Source: Kaistia soli DSM 19436
GTDB taxonomy: Bacteria > Pseudomonadota > Alphaproteobacteria > Rhizobiales > Kaistiaceae
Reading direction: 5' to 3'
Assembly: GCF_900129325.1 (NCBI RefSeq)
Contig: NZ_FQUP01000001.1
Span: forward strand, 372,001 to 436,000
DNA: 64,000 bases
Position numbers and translations under genes: made by a program. The notes under the pieces were generated by a model. That model saw nothing but the letters and a program-made list of their open reading frames with translations. It had not been told where the DNA came from and did not search any database. Shown one piece after another: positions 49,335-57,026 of this stretch (positions are counted from its first letter, which is position 1; each line of letters starts with the position of its first letter).

Positions 49335-51212
49335 ATGCCTTTCCCCCAGATCCCCGCCTCTGGCGCTGGCAAGCAAGCGCTCCGCAACACGCAAATCTTC
49401 CCTCTTGAGGGCGTCCCGTTCTACATTTTCGGGGATTCCTACGGCAACAACCCCTCGCAAAACGCCGATGTTGGGACGCTCTTTTTCGATCGCTTCGCCA
49501 ATCGCCATCGCGTAGCCAGCAAGACCAATCTGGCCGTTGCCGGCACGCGCTCCGATCAGGTCGCCGCAGCGGTCCTGGCGGGGTGGACGCCGAACACGCG
49601 CGGCCTTGTGGGGCTGGCCGACTGCCTGCTGAACGACGTCTTCCAATACCCCGACACATCGAACGCACCGACCTCGGCGCTTGCGATGCGGACGATTCTC
49701 GCAACCCTCACTGCGCGTGCCAAGGTGACCGCGCAGTCAGCCGCCGTTGTCTACGGGCCCGGATGGGCTTCTTCCGTCGCCTCGGCCGCTGGTAGTTATT
49801 TCGATGTCGCCTGGACAGGCGACTCATGCTGGCTGTTGTTTACGACGACGACTGCCGCCGGCTCTGCCGAGGTCCGCAATGTCGGCGGCGCGCTGGCCGC
49901 GACGATCGCCACCGGTGGTTATGCGCAGGCATTCACCGGCGCGTTCCTCCTGTCCGGCTACGGGGCCGGCAATCACACTGTGCGGGTGTCGGTCGCTTCG
50001 GGGACGGTCACATTCGGCGGGCTGCTGATCCCGTCTGCAAACCCGCCAAGCGTGATCTGGTATAAGCCCGGCGGTCTCGGCCGGTCGGGCGCGGAAGATG
50101 CTCGCTTGGCCTCCTATCAGGCGGCGTGCGCCGCTGTGCTGACAGACTTCCCCACACTCGTCTCGGTCGGCGTCGACAATGGCTGGTCGAGCGCAATCAT
50201 GGTCGGGACCGATACGATCCACCTCAATGACGCCGGCAACGCCTATGCTGCCCAGCGGATCACGGATGTGGTGCGGAGCGCGATCCCGACCCAGAGGCAA
50301 GGTCTCAACCGGCTCAGCGCGGCTTCGGAAGCCGCATATACTTCGCCGGCGCCATCTTATGCGTCTGGCTCTCCGTCTGCGCCATCGGCTCCCACGGGCG
50401 TCTCGGCGACGACGGCCCGCCAGGTTACACTGGCTTGGACCCTGCCAACCGACGGCGGCGCCACGCTGATTTCGCAGACGATTCAGTCGAGCCCGGCCGG
50501 GGCGGGCACGTGGACCGATGTCGCAACGATCGATGTAGCGACGACGAGCTATTCGGTCTCGACGGGCCTTACGCAGGGCAGCAGCTACGATTTCCGCATC
50601 CGCGCCACGAATTCGATCGGGGCCGGAACCTATTCTAGCACTGCCACCGCGACGGCCGGTGCCCCGGTTGTCGACTATGCGAGTGATACCTTTACCCGCT
50701 CGGATGGAGCCGTAGGGTCGACCGAAGTCGGCAGCTATGCTTGGACGCTCGCACAAGGTACTGGCGACTGGGTTATTGCGAGCAACCAGCTCAAGGCGAA
50801 CAGCGTCCCAAGCTTGAACGCCAACGACCTCTACATCAGTGACGGCCAAGCGGACGGCACGTTGAAGATGAAGGTCGTCAACCCGACGCTCAACAACCAC
50901 GGCATGGTCTTCCGGGCGACCGGCACCGGAAACGTCAACGGCTATATTCTTTGGGCGAGCAATGGGACGCTGACGCTCTCGAAGCGTACCGCTGCCAATT
51001 CTTACACTGCCCTTGCTACTGGCGGCGCCGTGGCGGTCAATGACCAGTGGGAACTCATCCTCAGCGGGTCATCAATCAAGGTGCGCGTCAACGGCCTTCA
51101 GGTGATTTCGATCACAGACGCCAGCTATTCCGGCACCCGCCATGGGTTCTGGGTCAATGCCGGCTTTACGGCCGTCTTTGACAACTTCGTGCACAACAAC
51201 GCGACGACCTAG
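49335..51212 (+). CDS. Tail protein with SGNH hydrolase, Fn3 and LamG-like domains
   Basis: The 625-aa protein contains an SGNH/GDSL core (YIFGDSYGNN with the nucleophilic serine; TDTIHLNDAGNAYAAQRI holding the catalytic D-H). Next comes a Fn3 domain near residues 350-445 (PSAPTGVSATTARQVTLAWT) and a C-terminal LamG-like jelly roll (SDTFTRSDGAVGS, GFWVNAGFTAVFDNF). It likely removes acyl groups from surface polysaccharide during adsorption. It is the last tail gene, before the lysis block. Confidence 0.8.
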   Translation: MPFPQIPASGAGKQALRNTQIFPLEGVPFYIFGDSYGNNPSQNADVGTLFFDRFANRHRVASKTNLAVAGTRSDQVAAAVLAGWTPNTRGLVGLADCLLNDVFQYPDTSNAPTSALAMRTILATLTARAKVTAQSAAVVYGPGWASSVASAAGSYFDVAWTGDSCWLLFTTTTAAGSAEVRNVGGALAATIATGGYAQAFTGAFLLSGYGAGNHTVRVSVASGTVTFGGLLIPSANPPSVIWYKPGGLGRSGAEDARLASYQAACAAVLTDFPTLVSVGVDNGWSSAIMVGTDTIHLNDAGNAYAAQRITDVVRSAIPTQRQGLNRLSAASEAAYTSPAPSYASGSPSAPSAPTGVSATTARQVTLAWTLPTDGGATLISQTIQSSPAGAGTWTDVATIDVATTSYSVSTGLTQGSSYDFRIRATNSIGAGTYSSTATATAGAPVVDYASDTFTRSDGAVGSTEVGSYAWTLAQGTGDWVIASNQLKANSVPSLNANDLYISDGQADGTLKMKVVNPTLNNHGMVFRATGTGNVNGYILWASNGTLTLSKRTAANSYTALATGGAVAVNDQWELILSGSSIKVRVNGLQVISITDASYSGTRHGFWVNAGFTAVFDNFVHNNATT

Positions 51213-51266
51213 GTCTGCCGCGCTCGTCACGCTGACCTCCTAAGATTTCATCCCCCGGAGTTCCCC

Positions 51267-51494
51267 ATGAAGCTCGTCAGTGACTGGCGCGCGGTGCTGA
51301 AGCACGCGTGGTCGATCCGTCTCATCCTGCTCGCGGCGCTGTTCTCGGGCCTCGAGGTCGCGCTGCCGATCATCGGTGACGAGATCCCGCCGCGCCTCTT
51401 CGCAATGCTGACGCTGATCGTCGTGGCGGGCGCCTTCGTCGCCCGCTTCGTCGCGCAGCCGAAGACGATGGGGGGCGACGATGCCGGTCAATAA
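51267..51494 (+). CDS. DUF7940 holin-like protein, 75 aa
   Basis: Two hydrophobic helices (IRLILLAALFSGLEVALPII, LFAMLTLIVVAGAFVARFVA) are joined by a charged loop. DUF7940 proteins sit beside endolysins and are presumed holins, which permeabilise the inner membrane and set lysis time. It overlaps the endolysin start by 14 bases. Confidence 0.75.
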   Translation: MKLVSDWRAVLKHAWSIRLILLAALFSGLEVALPIIGDEIPPRLFAMLTLIVVAGAFVARFVAQPKTMGGDDAGQ

Positions 51495-52008
51495 GATCCA
51501 AAGCAGCCGGCGGGCGAGAACAGCGATCGCCGGAGCCGGCGCGGCCGGCGCCGTCGCTTTGGCGAGCGTCGTCCTGATCCAGCCCTGGGAGGGCCGCAGC
51601 CTCATCGCCTATCGGGATATCGTCGGCGTGCTGACGATCTGCGACGGCGACACGGCGAATGTCCGCCCTGGCATGAAGGTGACGGCCGCCGAATGCGATC
51701 AGCGCCTCGCCGTCCGCGTCCGCCGTGACTATTTCGAGCCGCTCAAGGGCTGCATCTTCGGTTTCGAGAAGCGGCCGATCAGCTGGCAGGCGAGCATGAT
51801 CTCGCTTGCCTACAATGTCGGGACCGGCGCCGCCTGCAATTCGAAAGCGGCGCGGCTCGCACGGCTCGGCAAGCTGCGCGAGAGCTGCGAAGCGGCGACG
51901 GCTTTCAACAAGGCCGGCGGGAAGACGGTGTCCGGCCTCGTCAAGCGCCGCGAGATGGGCGATGCGACCCGGATCGGCGAGGCCGAGCTCTGCGTGAGCG
52001 GGCTGTGA
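51481..52008 (+). CDS. SAR endolysin, GH24 lysozyme
   Basis: The 175-aa product has an uncleaved N-terminal membrane segment (TAIAGAGAAGAVALASVVLI) followed by the GH24 triad E37-x8-D46-x5-T52, with nearby C54. A signal-arrest-release endolysin is exported by Sec and held inactive until the membrane is depolarised by the holin. It degrades the glycan chain of peptidoglycan. It shares a base with the next gene. Confidence 0.9.
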   Translation: MPVNKIQSSRRARTAIAGAGAAGAVALASVVLIQPWEGRSLIAYRDIVGVLTICDGDTANVRPGMKVTAAECDQRLAVRVRRDYFEPLKGCIFGFEKRPISWQASMISLAYNVGTGAACNSKAARLARLGKLRESCEAATAFNKAGGKTVSGLVKRREMGDATRIGEAELCVSGL

Positions 52009-52292
52009 TGGGTGCGCTCTCGCCGATCCTTCGCAGCATCGATAGAGCCGGCAAGTTGGCGTTCTACTGCCCAGGCTGCCGGACCGAGCATGTCGTCCGC
52101 CTGAAAACGCACGGTGGCCCTCATGAATGGGATGGAAACGCTAAAGCGCCGACGCTCACGCCAAGCATCCTCTATCCCGGAGCCTGCCATTCCTTCGTGA
52201 CGAACGGACGCATCCAGTTCCTCGGCGATTGCACGCATGAGCTCGCTGGGCAAACGGTCGACCTGCCGCCGTGGCCGGGAGCCGACCCATGA
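52008..52292 (+). CDS. DUF6527 family protein, 94 aa
   Basis: CPGCRTEHVVRLKTHGGPHE is a zinc-ribbon-like start, followed by PTLTPSILYPGACHSFVTNG and GDCTHELAGQTVDLP, the DUF6527 signature. Such proteins lie in phage lysis clusters but their role is unknown. The TGATG overlap with endolysin suggests coupling. Confidence 0.75.
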   Translation: MGALSPILRSIDRAGKLAFYCPGCRTEHVVRLKTHGGPHEWDGNAKAPTLTPSILYPGACHSFVTNGRIQFLGDCTHELAGQTVDLPPWPGADP

Positions 52293-52630
52293 GCTTCCCC
52301 TCCGTCTTTGGCCTCAAGGGCATGGCGATCGCCATCGTCGTCGGCGCGGCGGTCGGCGGCTTCGCTTCCTACAAGGTGACGCGGGCCTTCGCCGATCGCG
52401 AGATCGCCGCCTACAAAACGGCCGCCGTCCAGTCCCGTCTCAATGCCGCAAAGGCCGATCTTCGCATCGACAAGGGCGCCCGCGACGACGCCGCGGCCGA
52501 TGCCGATGTCATCGCCGAGACGGACCGTCGCAATCAGGAGATCCTGCATGCCCCGCCCGCGTCTTCTGGTTCTGATTGCGACGACACTGTTGGTGACGCT
52601 GGCGCTCGCTGGATGCGATCGATCCGATAG
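52289..52630 (+). CDS. Rz-like i-spanin, 113 aa
   Basis: A single N-terminal membrane helix (MAIAIVVGAAVGGFASYKVT) is followed by a periplasmic helical region with heptad-like spacing (AYKTAAVQSRLNAAKADLRI), as in inner-membrane spanins. The last 28 codons overlap the o-spanin gene in another frame. The C-terminus is less typical, so the assignment rests mainly on context. Confidence 0.7.
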   Translation: MSFPSVFGLKGMAIAIVVGAAVGGFASYKVTRAFADREIAAYKTAAVQSRLNAAKADLRIDKGARDDAAADADVIAETDRRNQEILHAPPASSGSDCDDTVGDAGARWMRSIR

Positions 52631-52886
52631 ATATCTCGCGATCGAGCAACGCAGCCTGCCGGCGAAGCCCGACTATGTCCGCGAGGTCGTTGTCGCGGAT
52701 CCGCTGCCGACGGCAAAGTGGAAAGACGTTGCCGGTGCCGAAAAGGCCGGCCGGGTCAAGGCCAACAAGATAATCGACTGCTTCGGCCGTTGGTATGATC
52801 GCCAGCGCGAGCAATACGCGCTGATCGGCGAGCGGGCGGCGACGGCCACCGTCGATGTCTGCAAGGCTGGGGCGGCGCCGAAATGA
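52548..52886 (+). CDS. Rz1-like o-spanin lipoprotein, 112 aa
   Basis: ATG 52548 starts within the Rz-like gene in a shifted frame. The N-terminus (MPRPRLLVLIATTLLVTLAL, AGC) is a lipoprotein signal peptide with lipobox LAGC. The mature part is longer than usual for Rz1 and has a helical segment near EKAGRVKANKIIDC. Together the pair fuses the two membranes at lysis. The RBS CAGGAG lies 10 bases upstream. Confidence 0.72.
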   Translation: MPRPRLLVLIATTLLVTLALAGCDRSDRYLAIEQRSLPAKPDYVREVVVADPLPTAKWKDVAGAEKAGRVKANKIIDCFGRWYDRQREQYALIGERAATATVDVCKAGAAPK

Positions 52887-53128
52887 CACCGGAGTGGATC
52901 GTCACCGCCCTGGTCGCGCCGGCCGCGGTCGCCATGGCCGCGGCGATCCGGCTGCTGTGGACCCGCCTCAATGAAGTTCAGGACAAACGCATCGCAGAGC
53001 AGCGCGAAGCGTTGACCATCATGAAAGCATCAACCGATGCGGCGGTAGCCGTCGCCGACGGCCAGGAGGCGGTTACGCGAGGCCTCGATGCCCTGCGCGC
53101 CGCGATCGAGCGGAAGGGCGCACGATGA
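52883..53128 (+). CDS. Small membrane/coiled-coil protein, 81 aa
   Basis: A hydrophobic N-terminal segment (IVTALVAPAAVAMAAAIRLL) precedes a helical, heptad-like region (LNEVQDKRIAEQREALTIMK). The shape resembles a second holin or lysis accessory. It overlaps the spanin stop by four bases and the next start by four. Confidence 0.58.
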   Translation: MTPEWIVTALVAPAAVAMAAAIRLLWTRLNEVQDKRIAEQREALTIMKASTDAAVAVADGQEAVTRGLDALRAAIERKGAR

Positions 53129-53337
53129 CCCTCTCCAGCATGCTGCATGCGATCCTCTCGCCGCTTGAGCGCGGGAATGAGGCCCTCGCGGTTCTCAACG
53201 AGGAACGCACCGTTGCGCGTGAAGCACACGACGCCGCCATGGCGCGGGTGCGGCGCAGCACATCCGATCTTCGGCAGATGGTCGAGGACACCGTTGAGCG
53301 TGTTGGAAACAGGAAAAGCCCCAATGGACGTCACTAA
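53125..53337 (+). CDS. Small helical phage protein, 70 aa
   Basis: The sequence (LERGNEALAVLNEERTVARE, AMARVRRSTSDLRQMVEDTV) is highly charged and helical, probably coiled coil. No signal peptide. It lies within the lysis/accessory block and its end overlaps the next gene by 14 bases. Confidence 0.55.
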   Translation: MTLSSMLHAILSPLERGNEALAVLNEERTVAREAHDAAMARVRRSTSDLRQMVEDTVERVGNRKSPNGRH

Positions 53338-53842
53338 AGATCTGGCGCGCAGCCGCACGGTCTGGATCGCGGTGTCGCTGCTGATCGGCTATTGGCCGGT
53401 CGCCTGGCTGTTCTCGGGCCCCGGCTTCATCGAACTCCTCAACAGCATCCTGCTTGGTGTCTCGACGGCCGTGATGATCTCCTATGCGCCGGAGGCGATC
53501 CGGGCGGCGACCCACGCGCGGCCCGACAAAACCGATCAGCTCATCCTCGGCATCGTCGTCACCTGGCTGGCGACGATCCTGTTTCGTGGCTGGGGTATAT
53601 GGTCCCGGGCGACCGGCTTTCCCGAGTGGATGCGCTACTCGCCGATGTTCGGCTTCATGATCTTCCTGTTCATCCTCGGCGGCGTGCTCCATATCACCGC
53701 GCCGAACACGATCGATGACCGGGTGCCGCGCCGGGCATGGATGCGGGTCGGCCTTGCGATCGGCGCTGGCGCCTTCATCGCCGGCATGATCGTCGGATCG
53801 CGTATCGCCATGCCGGCGCTGGCCCCCTTCCTGTCGCCATAG
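53324..53842 (+). CDS. Four-helix membrane protein, 172 aa
   Basis: Hydrophobic segments at about residues 12-33, 38-58, 74-90 and 103-124, plus one near the end (VGLAIGAGAFIAGMIVGSRI), predict a polytopic inner-membrane protein. No family is recognised. It stands after the lysis genes where accessory or lysogenic-conversion proteins are common. Confidence 0.6.
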   Translation: MDVTKDLARSRTVWIAVSLLIGYWPVAWLFSGPGFIELLNSILLGVSTAVMISYAPEAIRAATHARPDKTDQLILGIVVTWLATILFRGWGIWSRATGFPEWMRYSPMFGFMIFLFILGGVLHITAPNTIDDRVPRRAWMRVGLAIGAGAFIAGMIVGSRIAMPALAPFLSP

Positions 53843-53897
53843 GCTGGAACTGATTCGCTGCCGCCGCCTTGAGTCCCCCGACTCGAGAGGAGCGACC

Positions 53898-54143
53898 ATG
53901 GGCCATCCATTCCCGCGCGTATCAGTCTGGGAGACGGCGACCGCTAGCCGCGGGCTCACCGACGTCGAGGGCGCGGCTCACTGGCTGCTTGAGCGCTGGC
54001 CGGCCAAGGTTCGTCGCCCGCGAAGCTATCGGCCGGCACTAAAGGCCTGCCTCGCCGCGCTCGATGGTAGCGGCACTGTCGACCGGGCGCGATCCGCACT
54101 GGTTAAGGCAGCCGCCGACGCGGATATCCTCGACAGGGCGTGA
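53898..54143 (+). CDS. DUF982 domain-containing protein
   Basis: The 81-aa product (RGLTDVEGAAHWLLERWPAK, ALKACLAALDGSGTVDRARS) matches DUF982, a small domain family almost restricted to rhizobia and relatives. Its function is unknown. It has its own strong GAGAGGAG ribosome site and a small hairpin (GAGTC-CCCC-GACTC) upstream. It is the last rightward gene and converges with the antisense cassette. Confidence 0.8.
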   Translation: MGHPFPRVSVWETATASRGLTDVEGAAHWLLERWPAKVRRPRSYRPALKACLAALDGSGTVDRARSALVKAAADADILDRA

Positions 54144-54146
54144 AGG

Positions 54147-54422
54147 TCACGGCGGTCCGTGCGGCCCGGCCTCTACCTTCTCCCACATCTCGCGCCAGTC
54201 ATTCATGGCAGCCTCTAGGGACGCGGCCATGCCATTCTGCACGCCGGGCGGCCGGCCGACGATCGCGGTGACGGACCAGGTGACGTGATAGCTTGGCAGC
54301 TTGTGCTCGATGATCGTCCCGACCGTGCGGCCGTCAAGGGTGACGCGATAGATCTGCGACGGATCGGGGGCGGTCGTCTTGACGCGGCGAAGGCGGAAGC
54401 GGGTGCCGGCCCCTGCCTTCAC
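54147..54422 (-). CDS. Cassette gene 4: unknown protein, 91 aa
   Basis: Starting at GTG 54422 (overlapping the previous stop as GTGA), the protein has a beta-rich core (IYRVTLDGRTVGTIIEHKLP, YHVTWSVTAIVGRPPG) and a C-terminal helix (ASLEAAMNDWREMWEKV). The fold composition resembles small restriction-alleviation or antitoxin-like proteins, but no match is certain. It is the last of four coupled genes. Confidence 0.5.
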   Translation of the reverse strand: MKAGAGTRFRLRRVKTTAPDPSQIYRVTLDGRTVGTIIEHKLPSYHVTWSVTAIVGRPPGVQNGMAASLEAAMNDWREMWEKVEAGPHGPP

Positions 54423-54694
54423 CGATCCAGAATGTGATCGAGGGTGATCTCAGTTTGTGGTTCTGGAATATCGAAGCTAGACGCAAGCTTGGCTGCAAGC
54501 TCCGCTGTTCGATCTCCCCAGAGCTCGTCAAAATCCATGATCGTGGCCCCGATCAGGTCACCGTCGCCAGCGTACCTCCAGAGAATGCCCCAAGCATCCT
54601 GGACGCCACGAGCTGCAGGAGCCGACTTGGTCGCGATATAGAGAACATCATTGGTGCGGTCGTACCGGACAATGAATGTGCTGATGTCGTTCAT
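54419..54694 (-). CDS. Cassette gene 3: DUF2283-like protein, 91 aa
   Basis: FIVRYDRTNDVLYI is the DUF2283 pattern (YDxxxDxLYI), followed by DGDLIGATIMDFDELWGDRT and helical C-terminus. DUF2283 proteins are small, frequently next to toxin genes of the BrnT/RelE class, and act in some cases as antitoxin-like partners. Here it follows a gene whose product resembles a BECR-fold ribonuclease. It overlaps both neighbours by four bases. Confidence 0.6.
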   Translation of the reverse strand: MNDISTFIVRYDRTNDVLYIATKSAPAARGVQDAWGILWRYAGDGDLIGATIMDFDELWGDRTAELAAKLASSFDIPEPQTEITLDHILDR

Positions 54695-55032
54695 GACCTA
54701 CTCCACAGGATATTGCCGCCCTGCTGTGTGGTCGCAAAAAAGGCCGTCTTCACTCTGCCAGACGTGCCTTGAACAATCTTCACCGGCACTCTCAATGGGT
54801 CCCCCGAGTGGTTCGTCGAACTCTCATCGACGAAAACCAGCGAGTTCCCGTAGCTCAACTCCACGAATGTGGGGCTGACAATGGCCTGTTCAATAGCATT
54901 CAAAATGCTAGGGAGGTAGACCTGCACTTCAGGGTGGCCCTCGTGAATATGAGCCAGTGTCGTGTCGTATAGGTGCACCTCATCGATCGAAGAGATGATC
55001 TCCGTTCTGATGATGAGAATCGGGGAGCTCAT
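54691..55032 (-). CDS. Cassette gene 2: BECR/DUF4258-like putative nuclease, 113 aa
   Basis: The sequence has HIHEGHPEVQVYLPSILNAI, a helix followed by SPTFVELSYGNSLVFV, then LRVPVKIVQGTSGRVKTAFF. This His-containing helix, proline turn and central beta sheet ending in a T-A-F strand is typical of DUF4258/PBECR-type proteins of the barnase-EndoU-colicin-RelE fold. If so it would be an RNase toxin or effector. The match is by pattern only. It lacks the usual C-terminal histidine, so activity is uncertain. Confidence 0.45.
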   Translation of the reverse strand: MSSPILIIRTEIISSIDEVHLYDTTLAHIHEGHPEVQVYLPSILNAIEQAIVSPTFVELSYGNSLVFVDESSTNHSGDPLRVPVKIVQGTSGRVKTAFFATTQQGGNILWSRS

Positions 55033-55370
55033 TGGCTGTCAGAGCTGCGCCTTGAAAATTCCGTCACAATCTCCCCGAATCTGGCCTCGTAATTAGCGAT
55101 CGCGTTCGCGACAACAAGGCTAAAATCCTTCAGCGACTGCTGACTCATGTGAATAATTGCTGTGAACTCCGTCCTTTGAAAGGGCGGCATGCCGCCATCA
55201 GGCAGCAAGAGCGGCTGCGGCCGACCGAACAGCAAGACCGCATCGTTACCAGCCCAAGTGATCTGAATTGTGGATGCGTTCGTGGTAACGGCCGTGATAG
55301 GCGCGGCAATTTGATAGAGCCTAGCCACCTCCTCGTCCGAGAGATTTGTCTGGTCTACCACTTCCGCCAT
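55029..55370 (-). CDS. Cassette gene 1: DUF3467-like protein, 113 aa
   Basis: The protein has a short helix (LSDEEVARLYQIAAPITAVT), a beta strand with SxxDxxLxFG-like GNDAVLLFGRPQP, then FTAIIHMSQQSLKDFSLVVA and NYEARFGEIV. Arrangement and the final helix with YExxFGxI recall DUF3467. The function is unknown. It leads the antisense operon, 227 bases inside attR. Confidence 0.5.
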   Translation of the reverse strand: MAEVVDQTNLSDEEVARLYQIAAPITAVTTNASTIQITWAGNDAVLLFGRPQPLLLPDGGMPPFQRTEFTAIIHMSQQSLKDFSLVVANAIANYEARFGEIVTEFSRRSSDSQ

Positions 55371-55400
55371 AGCGCATCCCCTGATTGAAAGCCGCGCTGG

Positions 55401-55428
55401 ACCTTATCAAAAGTCGATTATTGTTCAA
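55401..55428 (-). promoter_or_regulatory. Possible promoter of the antisense cassette
   Basis: On the complement TTGAAC (55423-55428) and TAAGGT (55401-55406) are separated by 16 bases in a locally AT-rich stretch, 31 bases upstream of the first ATG. The match to sigma-70 elements is moderate. It carries no visible copy of the phage operators, so it could be active in the lysogen. Confidence 0.3.
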
Positions 55429-55587
55429 GCCATCCTCTGCCCAATCCAATGGCCACTCGTGCTGAGGCAATCTGGGGGATGCCCGATGGCGCGCCGGCGC
55501 GCTCAACTCGGGCGTTTCTGTCGCATAACTGTCGTTACGCCAATATCACGCCGGAAGCGTCGAAACGAAAAGAGCAGTGTTTTCAGG

Positions 55588-55647
55588 GATTTGGCGATGG
55601 TCGGAGTGGCAGGATTTGAACCTGCGACCCCGTCGTCCCGAACGACG
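55588..55647. repeat. attR core (60-bp direct repeat)
   Basis: This is identical to 13806-13865. The copy here remains joined to the 5' part of tRNA-Pro, so the tRNA gene is intact at this end. Insertion therefore preserved the host tRNA. Confidence 0.92.
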
Positions 55648-55674
55648 TGCGCTACCAGGCTGCGCTACACTCCG
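55598..55674 (-). tRNA. tRNA-Pro(CGG)
   Basis: On the complement a 77-base cloverleaf is visible: acceptor stem CGGAGTG/CACTCCG, D arm GCGC-AGCCTGGTA-GCGC, anticodon stem CGTCG/CGACG with loop TTCGGGA (anticodon CGG), T arm with GGTTCAAATCC, and encoded CCA. It is the integration target of the prophage. Confidence 0.93.
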
Positions 55675-55915
55675 TGACCATCGCGAGCGGGGTTATAGCG
55701 ACGCCCTCGGTGCGCCGCAAGCGCCGAAATGCCCCTGTGGATGAATAGGAACGCGCAGGCGTGACAGCAGCTCGGGCGGGCACGCCGGCGAGGGAGTCCG
55801 GAACGAGGCTGTGCGCGCTAGATCGCCTCAAACATGCGCCGACCGCGCTCTGCGGCGTCGCTCGGGCGCAAATCCGAGCCGAGGGCGCCGAACATGCCGC
55901 TCGGAGAATACGGGC

Positions 55916-56128
55916 TCAGCCGCTCGCCGCCGCGAGCGTGTACGCCACCACCGCATTGGCGTGGCCATGGCCCATCCCGTGGTCGTTCTTCAGCATGGCA
56001 ACCAATTCCATGTGCTTTGCCGGAAGGTGCCTGCGCACCAATTCTTGCCATTCGGCGATGGGTCGCCCGTATTTCTTCTCGATGGAAGGAAAGTAGGAAG
56101 CTGGTCCTTTGATCGGCTCATCCGTCAT
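55916..56128 (-). CDS. DUF4287 domain-containing protein, 70 aa
   Basis: PASYFPSIEKKYGRPIAEWQ, ELVRRHLPAKHMELVAMLKN matches the DUF4287 family, a small helical domain often found alone in alphaproteobacteria and of unknown biochemical role. ATG 56128 gives the compact domain; an earlier start at 56158 is possible. It is the first host gene beyond the prophage. Confidence 0.75.
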   Translation of the reverse strand: MTDEPIKGPASYFPSIEKKYGRPIAEWQELVRRHLPAKHMELVAMLKNDHGMGHGHANAVVAYTLAAASG

Positions 56129-56400
56129 GAGGTTCGTTTCCCGATTACCATTCATGCCACTTTCGCCCCAGGACAGGCGAACTGCAAGGCGTGGGCAACA
56201 CCGGGCGTCGTGGTCCGACCTGCCTGAGCTTACTTGCGACCGATCGCTCATTTCAGACGAGAACTACGTTTCCAGCTCGCAGCCCGGCACGCCCGCGCCT
56301 CAGGCCATCGCTGACGAGCGTTCCCGTCTTCGTCGACGTTGCAGCCCGTCCGCCTTCCGGCTATAGGACCAGCGTCGCGGCGCCAGGCCGCTCGACACGA

Positions 56401-56475
56401 TGGGGCGTCGCCAAGCGGTAAGGCAGCGGTTTTTGGTACCGCCATTCGGAGGTTCGAATCCTCCCGCCCCAGCCA
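56401..56475 (+). tRNA. tRNA-Gln(TTG)
   Basis: A 75-base cloverleaf with acceptor TGGGGCG/CGCCCCA, anticodon stem GCGGT/ACCGC and loop TTTTGGT (anticodon TTG), T loop GGTTCGAATCC, then G and CCA. It decodes CAA/CAG glutamine. Confidence 0.93.
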
Positions 56476-56717
56476 GCCCGCGGTCGAGCGGACCACTGCA
56501 CCGACGCTCTAGAGGCGCTTCGCGACATTCATGTCTCGATGGACTGCCTATTCCGCGAGCCATGGTCGACGACGCGTGTAAATAATCAAAGCAAATTAAC
56601 GGCCTCAACAATTCGACCACGAAGTTCTTGCGCATTGAACAACTTCGCACCTTGCTCATTGAATCTCCGCGCGGCGCTTTTGCGGCCGCTGGATTGGCCC
56701 TCGATCAGGAGATCATC

Positions 56718-56873
56718 ATGCGCATGCTCGTTGTCTCGCTTGTTCTGGCTACAAGTTTGGCTGGCCTCGCCGCCTGCACGACGGCCAATCCCAATTCGCG
56801 GGTCTATCAGACCATGAACAACCAGCCGAATGCCTGCGGACCTGGGTTCAAGCGGAATATCGACGCCTGTTGA
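56718..56873 (+). CDS. Small lipoprotein-like protein, 51 aa
   Basis: CAGGAG lies upstream of ATG 56718. The N-terminus MRMLVVSLVLATSLAGLAAC is a lipoprotein signal with lipobox LAAC, followed by a short polar tail containing two more cysteines (ACGPGF, DAC). A REP-like hairpin follows. The function is unknown; the mature peptide is only about 32 residues. Confidence 0.6.
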   Translation: MRMLVVSLVLATSLAGLAACTTANPNSRVYQTMNNQPNACGPGFKRNIDAC

Positions 56874-56912
56874 GCAGCAGGTGTCTTCTCTCCGCATGCA
56901 ATGCAGCGGTGA

Positions 56913-56934
56913 CCGCCAGGGATACTCCTGGCGG
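56913..56934. repeat. REP-like palindrome, copy 1
   Basis: CCGCCAGG-GATACT-CCTGGCGG forms an 8-bp stem with a 6-base loop. The same stem, with the flank CGCGG, occurs at 58432-58454. It lies downstream of the small lipoprotein and could also act as its weak terminator. Confidence 0.55.
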
Positions 56935-57026
56935 CGCGGTGGGATTATGTAGCTCATCGTCGCCACCGTCCAGTATTCAGCCCGCGATCGCGGCGGCGCG
57001 CCTAATCTTTGGAGGCGGCGGACGCA

